A stretch of 48,560 bases of DNA from JAJDFU01 sp964595955 (GTDB taxonomy: Bacteria; Bacteroidota; Bacteroidia; Chitinophagales; Saprospiraceae), in contig CAZQSF010000021.1 in assembly GCA_964595955.1 (NCBI GenBank), forward strand, positions 1 to 48,560. Direction: 5' to 3'. This document shows positions 24,202 to 30,924 of this stretch, one piece after another. The position numbers and the translations under genes were made by a program. How positions within the stretch are numbered: the stretch's first letter is position 1; each line of letters starts with the position of its first letter. Below the pieces are notes generated by a model that was given only the letters and a program-made list of their open reading frames with translations, was not told where the DNA came from and made no database searches.

Positions 24202-25328
24202 ATCAGTACGTTCTCTTCTTTTGGATATTGGGTCTTCTACTGGCCCTTTCGGCTTGTGAATCCTCCGCTGACCCTACCGGCGTAGATCCCTGCGTAGATT
24301 GCGACAATGACCTCATCGAGAAAGGCACCTACGATACGACCCCCTACGAGTTTAACCTGCCCGACAACCTCCCCCCGCTGCCCACAGCGGCCCGAAACAT
24401 CACGGTGGCTGAAGTAGCCCTGGGAAGGCACTTGTTTTACGACCCCATACTCTCCTCAGACAGCACCCTTTCGTGTGCCAGCTGCCACAAGCAGGAACTG
24501 GCCTTTACCGATGGCCGGGCTGTAAGTACGGGCGTCCTCGGGCTGGAAGGCAGCCGCAGCGCTATGTCGCTGGTCAATCTCGCATACAACCTCAACGGGT
24601 TTTTCTGGGACGGCCGCGAGCCCAGTCTCGAAAGCCAGGCGCTGGTACCGATCGAAGATCACCTGGAGATGAATGATACCTGGGAGAACGTGGAGGAAAA
24701 GCTGCGGCGCCACCCTACCTACCCCCAAATGTTCAAAGAGGCTTTCGGTATCGAGCGACGCAGCGAGATTACCCGGGGCCTGGCTACGCGAGCCCTAGCC
24801 CAGTTCGAGCGGACTCTCATCAGCGGCAACTCCCTGTATGACAAGTCGCTTCGCTTGGAAGTCTTTCTGCCGGACGACGTTGAACGCGGCCGCCAACTCT
24901 TCGTGATCGAACCCGTCGACCAATCGGATGAACACCCCGGTTGTTTTCACTGCCACGGTGCGCCCCACCTCACCAATAATCAGTTTTTCAACAACGGCCT
25001 GGAAGACGTGGACGAGCTTACCGATTTTCCCGATCCGGGCCGGGGGGGCGTCACCGGAAACGTGTACGATAATGGGAAATTCCGCGCCCCCACCCTGCGG
25101 AATATCGCGCTGACCGCCCCCTACATGCACGACGGCCGCTTCCAGACCTTGCAGGAAGTGCTCGATCACTACGCCAGTGGAGGACACAATGCGCTGAATG
25201 AAGACCCAAACATCCAGCCTTTCACACTGACCGAGCAGCAAAAAGCGGATATGTTGGCGTTCCTCCATGCCTTGACGGATACCACATTCACCCAAAATCC
25301 GGCCTTCAGCAACCCATTTGAAGATTAA
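24198..25328 (+). CDS. Diheme cytochrome c peroxidase/MauG-like lipoprotein (second)
   Basis: A 376-residue lipoprotein (LLALSAC, Cys20) with heme sites CASCH at residues 93-97 and CFHCH at 249-253. It is clearly a paralogue of the preceding gene: LGRHLFYDPILSSDSTLSCA, AFTDGRAVSTG, FFWDGREPSLESQ, ALAQFERTLISG, NIALTAPYMHDGRFQTLQ. It carries an extra N-terminal Cys pair (DPCVDCDND). The start overlaps the previous stop (ATGA), a sign of translational coupling. With two MbnP-like proteins and two diheme proteins, each MbnP could have its own enzyme. No terminator is obvious in the first 60 bp after the stop. Confidence 0.9.
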   Translation: MNQYVLFFWILGLLLALSACESSADPTGVDPCVDCDNDLIEKGTYDTTPYEFNLPDNLPPLPTAARNITVAEVALGRHLFYDPILSSDSTLSCASCHKQELAFTDGRAVSTGVLGLEGSRSAMSLVNLAYNLNGFFWDGREPSLESQALVPIEDHLEMNDTWENVEEKLRRHPTYPQMFKEAFGIERRSEITRGLATRALAQFERTLISGNSLYDKSLRLEVFLPDDVERGRQLFVIEPVDQSDEHPGCFHCHGAPHLTNNQFFNNGLEDVDELTDFPDPGRGGVTGNVYDNGKFRAPTLRNIALTAPYMHDGRFQTLQEVLDHYASGGHNALNEDPNIQPFTLTEQQKADMLAFLHALTDTTFTQNPAFSNPFED

Positions 25329-25568
25329 TTCCCGATTTTTTTCCGGCCAAGCCAAAGATCGTTGCAACACGTTTTTCACAAAAACCGTAAAGCCACAATC
25401 ACAAATTGCTGAAAAACAAGTATTTAAGAATTACACTTGATAAGACTTGGTCCGATCCCGTTTCACATTTACCCTTTTTTGTCTTTGAATCCCCTTGGGA
25501 TAATGTAGATGTTTGTAATGTCAAACGAAGTCACCGATTAACGAATCGGGAAAAAGTTGGAAAAAAAC

Positions 25569-25621
25569 GGGATAAGAATTTTGCCAGTAGTAAGCCAGAT
25601 CGGGAAATCTGGCTTACTACC
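25569..25621 (+). repeat. Hairpin element, copy A
   Basis: GGGATAAGAATTTTG is followed by AGTAGTA and then a perfect 14-bp stem (25587-25600 with 25607-25620, loop CGGGAA). Copy B, 411 bp downstream, has the same layout: GGGAT..., TTTG, AGTAGTA, then a stem with a GAAAT centre. The stem bases differ but pairing is kept, which suggests a selected RNA structure. No T-run follows copy A. Confidence 0.55.
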
Positions 25622-25979
25622 TGCAAATTTTTGAGGAGAAGTTTGACAATCTCATTTGGCACCCTTGACAAGCGCACTCATACAATAGACCCTTTCAACG
25701 CACTCATTTGAAATCCTTCCAGAGAAGTCTGGAATCTGAAACAAGCACAAAACCGAAACAAGCCCAGCTTAACCGCGGATATTCCTCTTGCGTTTATCCG
25801 CCGGTTGGCATCTAAAATCCAATTTACACCTAAAACCCATTCTTTCTCTCTGTTGACAACCCGGCTTTATCACTTTTTTGTTAAAGTTTTATTAAGCCTG
25901 CACTAATCCGGGCTTTCTGGTTGTTAATAGAGTGAAAGTTGGCAAGACACAAAGCGCAATGCGCTGAAGAATAATTCAT

Positions 25980-26036
25980 GGGATTATAATTTGTTAGTAG
26001 TAGGTCGTATCACGAAATGTGATACGACTTTTTTTT
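25980..26036 (+). terminator. Hairpin element, copy B, with T-run terminator
   Basis: GGGATTATAATTTG and AGTAGTAG lead into a 10-bp perfect stem (26004-26013 with 26019-26028, loop GAAAT). Eight T follow, so it is a good rho-independent terminator for a rightward transcript ending here. No protein gene lies immediately upstream, so the transcript would be a small RNA or a long 3' tail of the MauG cluster. Confidence 0.65.
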
Positions 26037-26111
26037 ATCCCTTTCCCAAGAAATCCTTTCTTATTTTCACCTCCCGAAACACGGCGCCGGCTTCGAGCAC
26101 AGGCCGCCGGG

Positions 26112-26148
26112 CAAAAGCTCGTTCCTGAAGATCAGGAATGAGCTTTTG
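26112..26148 (+). promoter_or_regulatory. Long hairpin in the cysH leader
   Basis: A 17-bp stem with a single G-T wobble (CAAAAGCTC.. with ..GAGCTTTTG) and an AGA loop. It lies about 75 bp before cysH. The 3' arm ends in TTTTG and TCGTTTTG follows, so it may be a terminator of an upstream RNA or an attenuator of cysH. No known sulfur or SAM riboswitch core was recognised beside it. Confidence 0.45.
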
Positions 26149-26224
26149 TCGTTTTGAGAACACTCCAACAACCGTTCATAGGTTCATCCACACCCATGTC
26201 GGAATGTTGGCACAACCCAAGTGT

Positions 26225-26938
26225 ATGACCCGCTATCGCTCGCTCACCGATTGGAAGGACTTGAGCATCGAACTGCTCAACGACCTCTTTCGTCCCCTTC
26301 GTCCCTGGGAACGGCTAGAGCGCCTGTACCGCTACTTTCCGAAGGAAGAGATCCTGGTAACCTCCTCTTTCGGCACTCAATCGGCTTTGCTTTTGCACTG
26401 GCTTCACGAGCTGTGTCCCGACCAGCGCATTTATTTCATCGATACCACCTATCATTTTCCGGAAACCCTGGCCTACAAGGAGCAATTGAGCCGCCAGCTG
26501 GGCTTGGAGGTGGTCGATCTTCGCCCGAAGCCCGACGAAAATGCCCTGACCCGGGAGGAAAAGTGGTGGGAGTCGCATCCCAGGATGTGCTGCGCCATCA
26601 ACAAGATCGCCCCCTTGGAGCCGGTCAAAGCCCGCCACCGCATCTGGATCTCCGGCCTGATGGCTTACCAGACGGCGTTTCGGTCGCGGCTGCGGGTATT
26701 CGAAAAACAGGGGGACATCGTAAAGTTTCACCCCCTCATCGATCTGGAGGAAGATGAGTTCCGCTATTTCTTCGGCAAGTACGAGTTGCCGGAGCATCCG
26801 CTGGCAGACCGGGGCTATGGTTCTATCGGCTGTACGCACTGCACACAGCGCGGCAAAGGGCGTGCCGGCCGCTGGAAAGACAGCAGCCAAACCGAGTGCG
26901 GCCTTCACCCGGGCTATTTTATCCGGAAAAAGAAGTGA
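26225..26938 (+). CDS. cysH: Phosphoadenylyl/adenylyl-sulfate reductase
   Basis: A 237-residue enzyme that would reduce activated sulfate to sulfite. The nucleotide-binding PP-loop region is VTSSFGTQSALLLHWL. The catalytic Cys is Cys225 in TECGLH. It also has the CC...CxxC set that binds a 4Fe-4S cluster (Cys122, Cys123, Cys203, Cys206), which points to an APS reductase rather than the cluster-free PAPS type. FIDTTYHFPETLAY and IWISGLMAYQTAFRS are family blocks. The ATG at 26225 gives the normal N-terminus; 26204 and 26138 are in-frame alternatives, the latter inside the leader hairpin. No other sulfate-assimilation gene is nearby. Its stop touches the pgk stop on the other strand. Confidence 0.93.
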   Translation: MTRYRSLTDWKDLSIELLNDLFRPLRPWERLERLYRYFPKEEILVTSSFGTQSALLLHWLHELCPDQRIYFIDTTYHFPETLAYKEQLSRQLGLEVVDLRPKPDENALTREEKWWESHPRMCCAINKIAPLEPVKARHRIWISGLMAYQTAFRSRLRVFEKQGDIVKFHPLIDLEEDEFRYFFGKYELPEHPLADRGYGSIGCTHCTQRGKGRAGRWKDSSQTECGLHPGYFIRKKK

Positions 26939-28141
26939 TCAACCTTCCAGCGCGGCTACGCCGGGGAGGGTCTTCCCTTCGAGGAGTTCCAACATGGCTC
27001 CTCCGCCGGTGGATACGTAGCTAATGGCATCGGCCAAGCCCATTTGGCCTACGGCAGCCACCGAATCTCCACCCCCTACCAGGGAAAAAGCACCCTTTTC
27101 CGTAGCATCGGCCACGGCCTGAGCTACAGCCTTGGTGCCTTCGGCATAGTTGGGCATTTCAAAAACCCCCATAGGACCGTTCCACAGGATGCGCCGGCCC
27201 TGCAGAATGGCCTCCCGGAATGCTTTTCGCGCTTGTTCGCCTATGTCCAGTCCCATCCAACCTTCCGGGATCGATTTGCTGTCGGCCTGCCGGTGTTCGG
27301 CCTCATTGGAAAAGGCGTCGGCAATGATGGAATCCTCGGGCAAATGCACGGACACGCCCTTTTGCCGGGCTTGTTCCAGGAGTTGGCGGGCGAGATCCAG
27401 CTTGTCCTCTTCCACCAGCGATTGGCCCACCTCGCCGCCCTGGGCTTTTAGAAAGGTGTAGGCCATGCCGCCCCCGATAACGAGGTGATCTACCTGTTGC
27501 AGAAGGCTATCCAGCAGTTGGATCTTATCCGATACTTTGGCCCCGCCAATAATGGCGATAAAGGGCCTTGAGGGATCCTGCAAAAGCTTTTGCGCATTTT
27601 CCAGCTCGCTCTTCATGAGAAAGCCGAAATCGCGCTGCCCCGGTTCGAAGTATTGAGCGACCACGGTCGTGGAGGCATGGGCTCGATGAGCTGAACCGAA
27701 AGCATCGTTGACGTACACATCCCCCAACTCGGCCAGTTGGCGGGCAAAGTCCGGATCGCCCTTTTCCTCGCCGGCCTCGAAGCGGGTATTCTCCAGCAGA
27801 AGCACCTCACCGGGTTTAAGCGCCCGGGCTTTTTCCTGTGCTTCCTCCCCTACCGTGCTCGCAGCAAATTGTACGGGCATGCCCAGCCGCTCGGAGAGCT
27901 GCTCTACGACGTAGCGCAGCGAGAATTTTTCGCGGTCCAGGCTGCCGTCTTCCTTGCGCTTTTTTTGCGGTCGGCCCAGGTGGGACATGAGGATGGCGGC
28001 GCCCCCGCCATCCAGGATATGTCGTATGGTGGGCAAAGCTGCCCGGATGCGGTTGTCGTCGGTGACCTGGTGCTCGGCATTGAGCGGAACGTTGAAGTCC
28101 ACGCGGACCAGGGCTTTTTTTCCGGTGAAGTCCAGTTGCAT
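26939..28141 (-). CDS. pgk: Phosphoglycerate kinase
   Basis: A 400-residue glycolytic enzyme that transfers phosphate from 1,3-bisphosphoglycerate to ADP. Family blocks are KALVRVDFNVPLN, AILMSHLGRP, LLENTRFEAGEEKGD, NDAFGSAHRAHAST, AIIGGAKVSDKI, LDIGEQARKAF, WNGPMGVFE and GGGDSVAAVGQMG. Length and start are normal. It is downstream of gapA with a 57-bp gap that holds a hairpin. Its stop codon directly abuts that of the convergent cysH, sharing the sequence TGATCA. Confidence 0.97.
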   Translation of the reverse strand: MQLDFTGKKALVRVDFNVPLNAEHQVTDDNRIRAALPTIRHILDGGGAAILMSHLGRPQKKRKEDGSLDREKFSLRYVVEQLSERLGMPVQFAASTVGEEAQEKARALKPGEVLLLENTRFEAGEEKGDPDFARQLAELGDVYVNDAFGSAHRAHASTTVVAQYFEPGQRDFGFLMKSELENAQKLLQDPSRPFIAIIGGAKVSDKIQLLDSLLQQVDHLVIGGGMAYTFLKAQGGEVGQSLVEEDKLDLARQLLEQARQKGVSVHLPEDSIIADAFSNEAEHRQADSKSIPEGWMGLDIGEQARKAFREAILQGRRILWNGPMGVFEMPNYAEGTKAVAQAVADATEKGAFSLVGGGDSVAAVGQMGLADAISYVSTGGGAMLELLEGKTLPGVAALEG

Positions 28142-28166
28142 TGGATTGGGTATAGGTTAAACGAGA

Positions 28167-28187
28167 AGGGGCGCACCAAGCGCCCCT
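28167..28187 (-). terminator. Hairpin between gapA and pgk
   Basis: AGGGGCGC and GCGCCCCT form a perfect 8-bp GC-rich stem with a 5-nt loop in the 57-bp gap. On the minus strand it is followed by TCTCGTTT, a poor T-run, so it may be a leaky terminator or an mRNA processing and stability element setting the gapA:pgk ratio. Confidence 0.5.
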
Positions 28188-28198
28188 GTTTGAAAAAG

Positions 28199-29197
28199 TT
28201 ATTTGGTGAGGATGAGGTGGGCCAGGTCGGCCATGCGCGCCGAATAGCCGGCTTCGTTGTCGTACCAGCTCACCACTTTGAGCATATCCTCATTCACATC
28301 GGTGAGCAAAGAGTCGAAAATGGAAGAGTGCGGGTTGCGCACGATATCGCTGGATACCAGGGGCGTGTCGGCATATTCCAGGACGCCTTTCAGCTTGCCT
28401 TCGGCCTCCTCCTTGAACTTGGCATTCACCTCTTCGGCCGTCGTGCGCTTGTCCAGGGCTACATTCAGCTCGATCATCGAACCGGTAATCACCGGCACGC
28501 GCACGGCAATGGCGAACAGTTTGCCGGCCACGCTGGGGTATACCTTACCCACAGCGCTGGCTGCACCGGTACTGGTGGGCACAATGTTGAAGGCGGCAGC
28601 CCGGGCGCGACGAAGATCCTTGTGGGGGGCATCCTGAATGTTCTGATCGGCCGTGTAGGCGTGTATGGTAGTCATGGAGCCCACGCGTATGCCCCAGTTT
28701 TCATCCACGATCTTGGCTACCGGGGCCAGGCAGTTGGTGGTACAGGACGCATTGGAGAAGACGTTGGCTCGGCGATCCAGTTCGTGCTCATTCACGCCCA
28801 GCACGATCGTTTGCACGTCTCCGCCCTTTGCCGGTGCAGAGATCACTACATCCTTGGCGCCCGCTTTCAGGTGCAGACCAGCCTTTTCTTTCGTGCGAAA
28901 GATCCCCGTACATTCCAGCACCAGGTCGACATCGTGATCGCCCCAGGGCAGGGCTTCCGGATTGCGTTCCGAAAAGGCATGGATCTTTTTCCCGTTGATG
29001 GTGATGCTGTCTTCGGTATGGGAAACGGTCCCGTCAAAACGGCCGTGAGCAGAGTCGAACTCGAACAGATGGGCGAGCGTGGCGTTATCGGTAAGATCGT
29101 TGATGGCCACCACCTCAACATCGGTTTTTTGAAGCAGAAAGCGCAAAGTGAGCCGGCCGATTCGGCCAAAGCCGTTGATGGCAATTTTTTTGGACAT
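28199..29197 (-). CDS. gapA: Glyceraldehyde-3-phosphate dehydrogenase, type I
   Basis: A 332-residue NAD-dependent enzyme. The Rossmann opening is KIAINGFGRIGRLTLRF. The active site is SNASCTTNCLAPVAK with the catalytic Cys, and the substrate region is HAYTADQNIQDAPHKDLRRARAA. WYDNEAGYSARMADL closes the protein. Length is normal. It is the first gene of the leftward gapA-pgk unit, with a TAGATTTG box about 46 bp upstream. Confidence 0.97.
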   Translation of the reverse strand: MSKKIAINGFGRIGRLTLRFLLQKTDVEVVAINDLTDNATLAHLFEFDSAHGRFDGTVSHTEDSITINGKKIHAFSERNPEALPWGDHDVDLVLECTGIFRTKEKAGLHLKAGAKDVVISAPAKGGDVQTIVLGVNEHELDRRANVFSNASCTTNCLAPVAKIVDENWGIRVGSMTTIHAYTADQNIQDAPHKDLRRARAAAFNIVPTSTGAASAVGKVYPSVAGKLFAIAVRVPVITGSMIELNVALDKRTTAEEVNAKFKEEAEGKLKGVLEYADTPLVSSDIVRNPHSSIFDSLLTDVNEDMLKVVSWYDNEAGYSARMADLAHLILTK

Positions 29198-29242
29198 GGT
29201 TTTCAGTGTTTGTGGTGCTTGAAATATGTGCTAAAGTACCCA

Positions 29243-29250
29243 CAAATCTA
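29243..29250 (-). promoter_or_regulatory. Candidate -7 box for gapA
   Basis: On the minus strand TAGATTTG fits TAnnTTTG. It lies 46 bp before the gapA start. A TTG at ideal spacing is not seen, though a T-rich run lies there. Confidence 0.4.
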
Positions 29251-29351
29251 CAAAGGGAACCTTTCAAAAAAAGATCCGGTTGGCGATTTAAAGGCTACAA
29301 ATTTTTGACACAATTTGGCATCAGGAGGTTTCCTTTTTTGGCGAAAGCCTC

Positions 29352-29359
29352 TATATTTG
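29352..29359 (+). promoter_or_regulatory. Candidate -7 box for tRNA-Glu
   Basis: TATATTTG fits TAnnTTTG exactly and ends 51 bp before the tRNA, leaving a 5' leader of about 45 nt for RNase P to remove. Confidence 0.5.
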
Positions 29360-29410
29360 CAGTCGCCTTTTGGAGAAGGAGCCGAATTCGGCTCGTTTTC
29401 CAGCATTGTG

Positions 29411-29480
29411 GCCCGTTCGTCTAGGGGTTAGGACGCAGGATTTTCATTCCTGAAACACGGGTTCGATTCCCGTACGGGCT
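29411..29480 (+). tRNA. tRNA-Glu (anticodon TTC)
   Basis: The acceptor stem GCCCGTT pairs with the 3' ACGGGC region (29473-29479, one G-T pair). The D-arm is TCTAGGGGTTAGGA. The anticodon stem CAGGA/TCCTG encloses TTTTCAT, with anticodon TTC at 29443-29445, and the T-arm is CGGGTTCGATTCCCG. CCA is not encoded. The 3' half of the T-arm and acceptor recurs at 29927 and 30925 outside any intact tRNA. Confidence 0.95.
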
Positions 29481-29522
29481 GCTAAGGTTCAAGTCAATTC
29501 AGGCTTGAACCTTTTTTTATGC
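29468..29522 (+). repeat. tRNA 3'-end/terminator repeat, copy 1 (in the native tRNA)
   Basis: The 55 bp from TCCCGTACGGGCTGCT of the tRNA 3' end, through the terminator hairpin, to the first ATGC of the GIY-YIG gene. Copy 2 at 29927-29981 is identical over all 55 bp. Copy 3 at 30925-30980 has three substitutions and one T fewer. It behaves like an attachment-site core made from the tRNA end. Confidence 0.85.
29484..29518 (+). terminator. tRNA-Glu terminator overlapping the GIY-YIG start
   Basis: AAGGTTCAAG (29484-29493) pairs perfectly with CTTGAACCTT (29504-29513), followed by a run of T to 29518. The ATG of the nuclease gene is the next base, so the terminator and the start codon are directly fused. 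Confidence 0.85.
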
Positions 29523-29839
29523 CTCATCTCACCTACATCTTGTATTCGCCCTCCCGGAAAGCCTTTTACAAGGGCCGTACCACCGATATGGACAAGCGCA
29601 TGCGTTATCACAACGGCGGCCATGAAAAACACACCGCTAAAGGGGTACCCTGGACCCTGCTTTGGCGCACTGAAAAACCCAACGCCAAACAAGCCATCCG
29701 CCTGGAACGAAAGCTCAAAAACCTCACGCGCATCCGGCTGCTTCAATTCATCCTCAACTATCCCGAGGATATCCCCGATGAGCACACGCGTCTCCTGGTC
29801 CAGCAACTGCTCCAAAACGAACGGCTGAAAAAGAATTAG
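29519..29839 (+). CDS. GIY-YIG nuclease family protein
   Basis: A 106-residue stand-alone GIY-YIG domain. The signature strands are TYILYSPSRKAFYKGRT (YIL as the GIY part, FYKG as the YIG part). The catalytic Arg is in DMDKRMRYHNGG and the Glu in IRLERKLKN. This size is that of the small UPF0213/Slx-like group, which cuts DNA; the target of this protein is not known. It sits directly behind the tRNA-Glu terminator with no promoter of its own, so it would need readthrough from the tRNA. A truncated near-identical copy of its 5' part lies 550 bp downstream. That layout suggests the gene moves with the tRNA 3' end. Confidence 0.88.
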   Translation: MPHLTYILYSPSRKAFYKGRTTDMDKRMRYHNGGHEKHTAKGVPWTLLWRTEKPNAKQAIRLERKLKNLTRIRLLQFILNYPEDIPDEHTRLLVQQLLQNERLKKN

Positions 29840-29850
29840 CCCGGTTCGAT

Positions 29851-29926
29851 CCATGACGCCCTGACAAGCTGAGCTTCGTCAGGGGTCATGGTGGTGACAT
29901 GGTGCCTTGGGCACCATCGTCATCCA
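29851..29926. repeat. Double-hairpin element (REP/MITE-like) in a tRNA remnant
   Basis: Two back-to-back palindromes: CCATGAC.CCCTGAC paired with GTCAGGG.GTCATGG (29851-29891, one bulge, inner AAGCT/AGCTT), then ATGGTGCC/GGCACCAT with flanking TGAC/GTCA (29892-29926). The element separates CCGGTTCGAT (29841-29850) from TCCCGTACGGGCT (29927). In the intact tRNA T-arm, near-identical versions of these two pieces are adjacent. This looks like insertion of a small palindromic element into a tRNA-Glu remnant. Confidence 0.6.
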
Positions 29927-29981
29927 TCCCGTACGGGCTGCTAAGGTTCAAGTCAATTCAGGCTTGAACCTTTTTTTATGC
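29927..29981 (+). repeat. tRNA 3'-end/terminator repeat, copy 2
   Basis: Identical over 55 bp to 29468-29522, including the terminator hairpin and the ATGC of the nuclease start. It is cut by the assembly gap at 29982. Confidence 0.85.
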
Positions 29982-30081
29982 NNNNNNNNNNNNNNNNNNN
30001 NNNNNNNNNNNNNNNNNNNNNNNNNNNNNNNNNNNNNNNNNNNNNNNNNNNNNNNNNNNNNNNNNNNNNNNNNNNNNNNNN
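29982..30081. other. Assembly gap of 100 N
   Basis: Exactly 100 N, the usual placeholder for a gap of unknown size. The left flank matches 29468-29522 and the right flank matches 29534-29588, so both contig ends fall inside the same repeat. In copy 1 only 11 bp separate the equivalent points. Confidence 0.95.
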
Positions 30082-30192
30082 TACATCTTGTATTCGCCCT
30101 CCCGGAAAGCCTTTTACAAGGGCCGTACCACCGATAGGATGAACGGCCCTGTGTTTGAACCGGAACTTGGCAGCGCCGTCCAAGGTTACTAG
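30082..30192 (+). pseudogene. Truncated GIY-YIG nuclease copy
   Basis: The first 55 bp (30082-30136) are identical to 29534-29588 of the intact gene and encode YILYSPSRKAFYKGRTTD. The sequence then diverges abruptly and the frame ends in TAG at 30190-30192 after 18 unrelated codons. The catalytic Arg and Glu regions are missing. The 5' end lies in the N gap. It is either a recombination remnant or the product of joining two contigs inside the repeat. Confidence 0.75.
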
Positions 30193-30225
30193 AATGTATT
30201 CGTAAGTTGATCCAACAAAATGATC

Positions 30226-30456
30226 ATGGAAAACCTCCTCTCCCGCATAACCCTGGACCCGGAAATCTGTCATGGTAAACCCTGCATCCGAGGGATGCGT
30301 TGGCCCGTTGAGGTCATTTTGGATATGATGCTCTCGGAAATGACTTTCGAAGAGATCCTGGCGGATCACCCAGAGCTGGAGAAAAAAGATCTTCTTGCTT
30401 GCTTGGCGTTTGCCAAAAAACTTGTTTCCGGGCAACTGGTAAATCCAGCCGCATGA
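30226..30456 (+). CDS. DUF433 family antitoxin
   Basis: A 76-residue DUF433 protein: SRITLDPEICHGKPCIRGMRWPVEVIL then EEILADHPELEKKDLLACLAFAK, a winged-helix-like fold that binds DNA and neutralises a PIN-like partner (VapB45-type). I start at the ATG at 30226 (MENLLSRITL); an ATG two codons earlier is possible. The stop overlaps the start of the toxin gene (ATGA at 30453), the usual arrangement for this pair. The upstream DNA is the truncated nuclease copy. The pair lies between copies 2 and 3 of the tRNA-end repeat. Confidence 0.9.
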   Translation: MENLLSRITLDPEICHGKPCIRGMRWPVEVILDMMLSEMTFEEILADHPELEKKDLLACLAFAKKLVSGQLVNPAA

Positions 30457-30827
30457 CGATTCGGGTAATTTGCGATGTACACATTGCTCGCAGAATCGTT
30501 CGGTTTTTCGAGGCGAAAGGCTGTCCAGCTCTTCACGTAAACGACATCCTGGATGGTTGGCACACCAAAGATGCTGCTATTTCCGACTATGCGGATCGCA
30601 ATGGTCTAACTGTTGTAACGAAAGACGCTGATTTTAAACATAGCCATTTGCTTTACCAGAGCCCTTCTCGCCTGCTGAAGATTGATTTGGGGAATATTTC
30701 AACCGATCGATTGCTCGAGCTTCTCGAACTGCATTTTGCACATATCCTCGAAGTCTTTCAAGCACCTGTCTGCCTGGTTGAGCTCGGTTTAAATTATTTG
30801 CGGATCAGCCTGCCGGATGCTGAATAA
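30453..30827 (+). CDS. DUF5615 PIN-like toxin
   Basis: A 124-residue PIN-like protein, the expected partner of DUF433. It begins MTIRVICDVHIARRIVRFFE, with the first acidic residue in CDVH, then DAAISDYADRNGLTVVTKDADFKH with the central Asp cluster, and a LLKIDLGNIS strand. Such proteins are probable RNases. It overlaps the antitoxin gene by 4 bp. A third copy of the tRNA-end repeat starts about 100 bp after its stop, so the pair looks like cargo of the repeat-bounded segment. Confidence 0.88.
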   Translation: MTIRVICDVHIARRIVRFFEAKGCPALHVNDILDGWHTKDAAISDYADRNGLTVVTKDADFKHSHLLYQSPSRLLKIDLGNISTDRLLELLELHFAHILEVFQAPVCLVELGLNYLRISLPDAE

Positions 30828-30924
30828 TAACTAGTTTTTCTCTTGGCTTGCAAAGTGCTCTAAAACGAGCTGTTTTTTCCTCAAACCGGCCTCCCTTTGA
30901 GCTATTGCGTCCGAGCATCATCCA

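Larger units (their letters stand above)
25329..26224. other. Gene-poor 0.9-kb region with several hairpins
   Basis: AT-richer than its surroundings, with no convincing gene. A 101-codon frame at 25406-25711 looks random in composition. Hairpins seen: 25587-25620 (14-bp stem), 25717-25734 (TTCCAGA/TCTGGAA, GAAG loop), 25773-25802 (about 11-bp stem with one bulged C), 25953-25965 (AGCGC/GCGCT), 26004-26028 with T-run, and 26112-26148. A longer pairing between about 25852 and 25928 (TTGACAAC with GTTGTTAA, CCCGG with CCGGG) is also possible. The density of stems from 25710 to 26036, ending in a terminator, would suit a structured non-coding RNA, but I match it to no known family. Confidence 0.5.

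Noticed and set aside
25406..25711. 101-codon frame in the gene-poor region
   Set aside because: It has no recognisable motif, overlaps the 14-bp hairpin of element A, and its composition looks like translated AT-rich spacer.
26112..26148. SAM or other sulfur-related riboswitch before cysH
   Set aside because: Only one long hairpin is seen; no multi-helix core or known conserved riboswitch residues could be recognised.
29953..30435. Minus-strand frame across the N gap and the DUF433 gene
   Set aside because: It runs through unknown bases and is antisense to GIY-YIG and DUF433 sequence with clear motifs on the plus strand.
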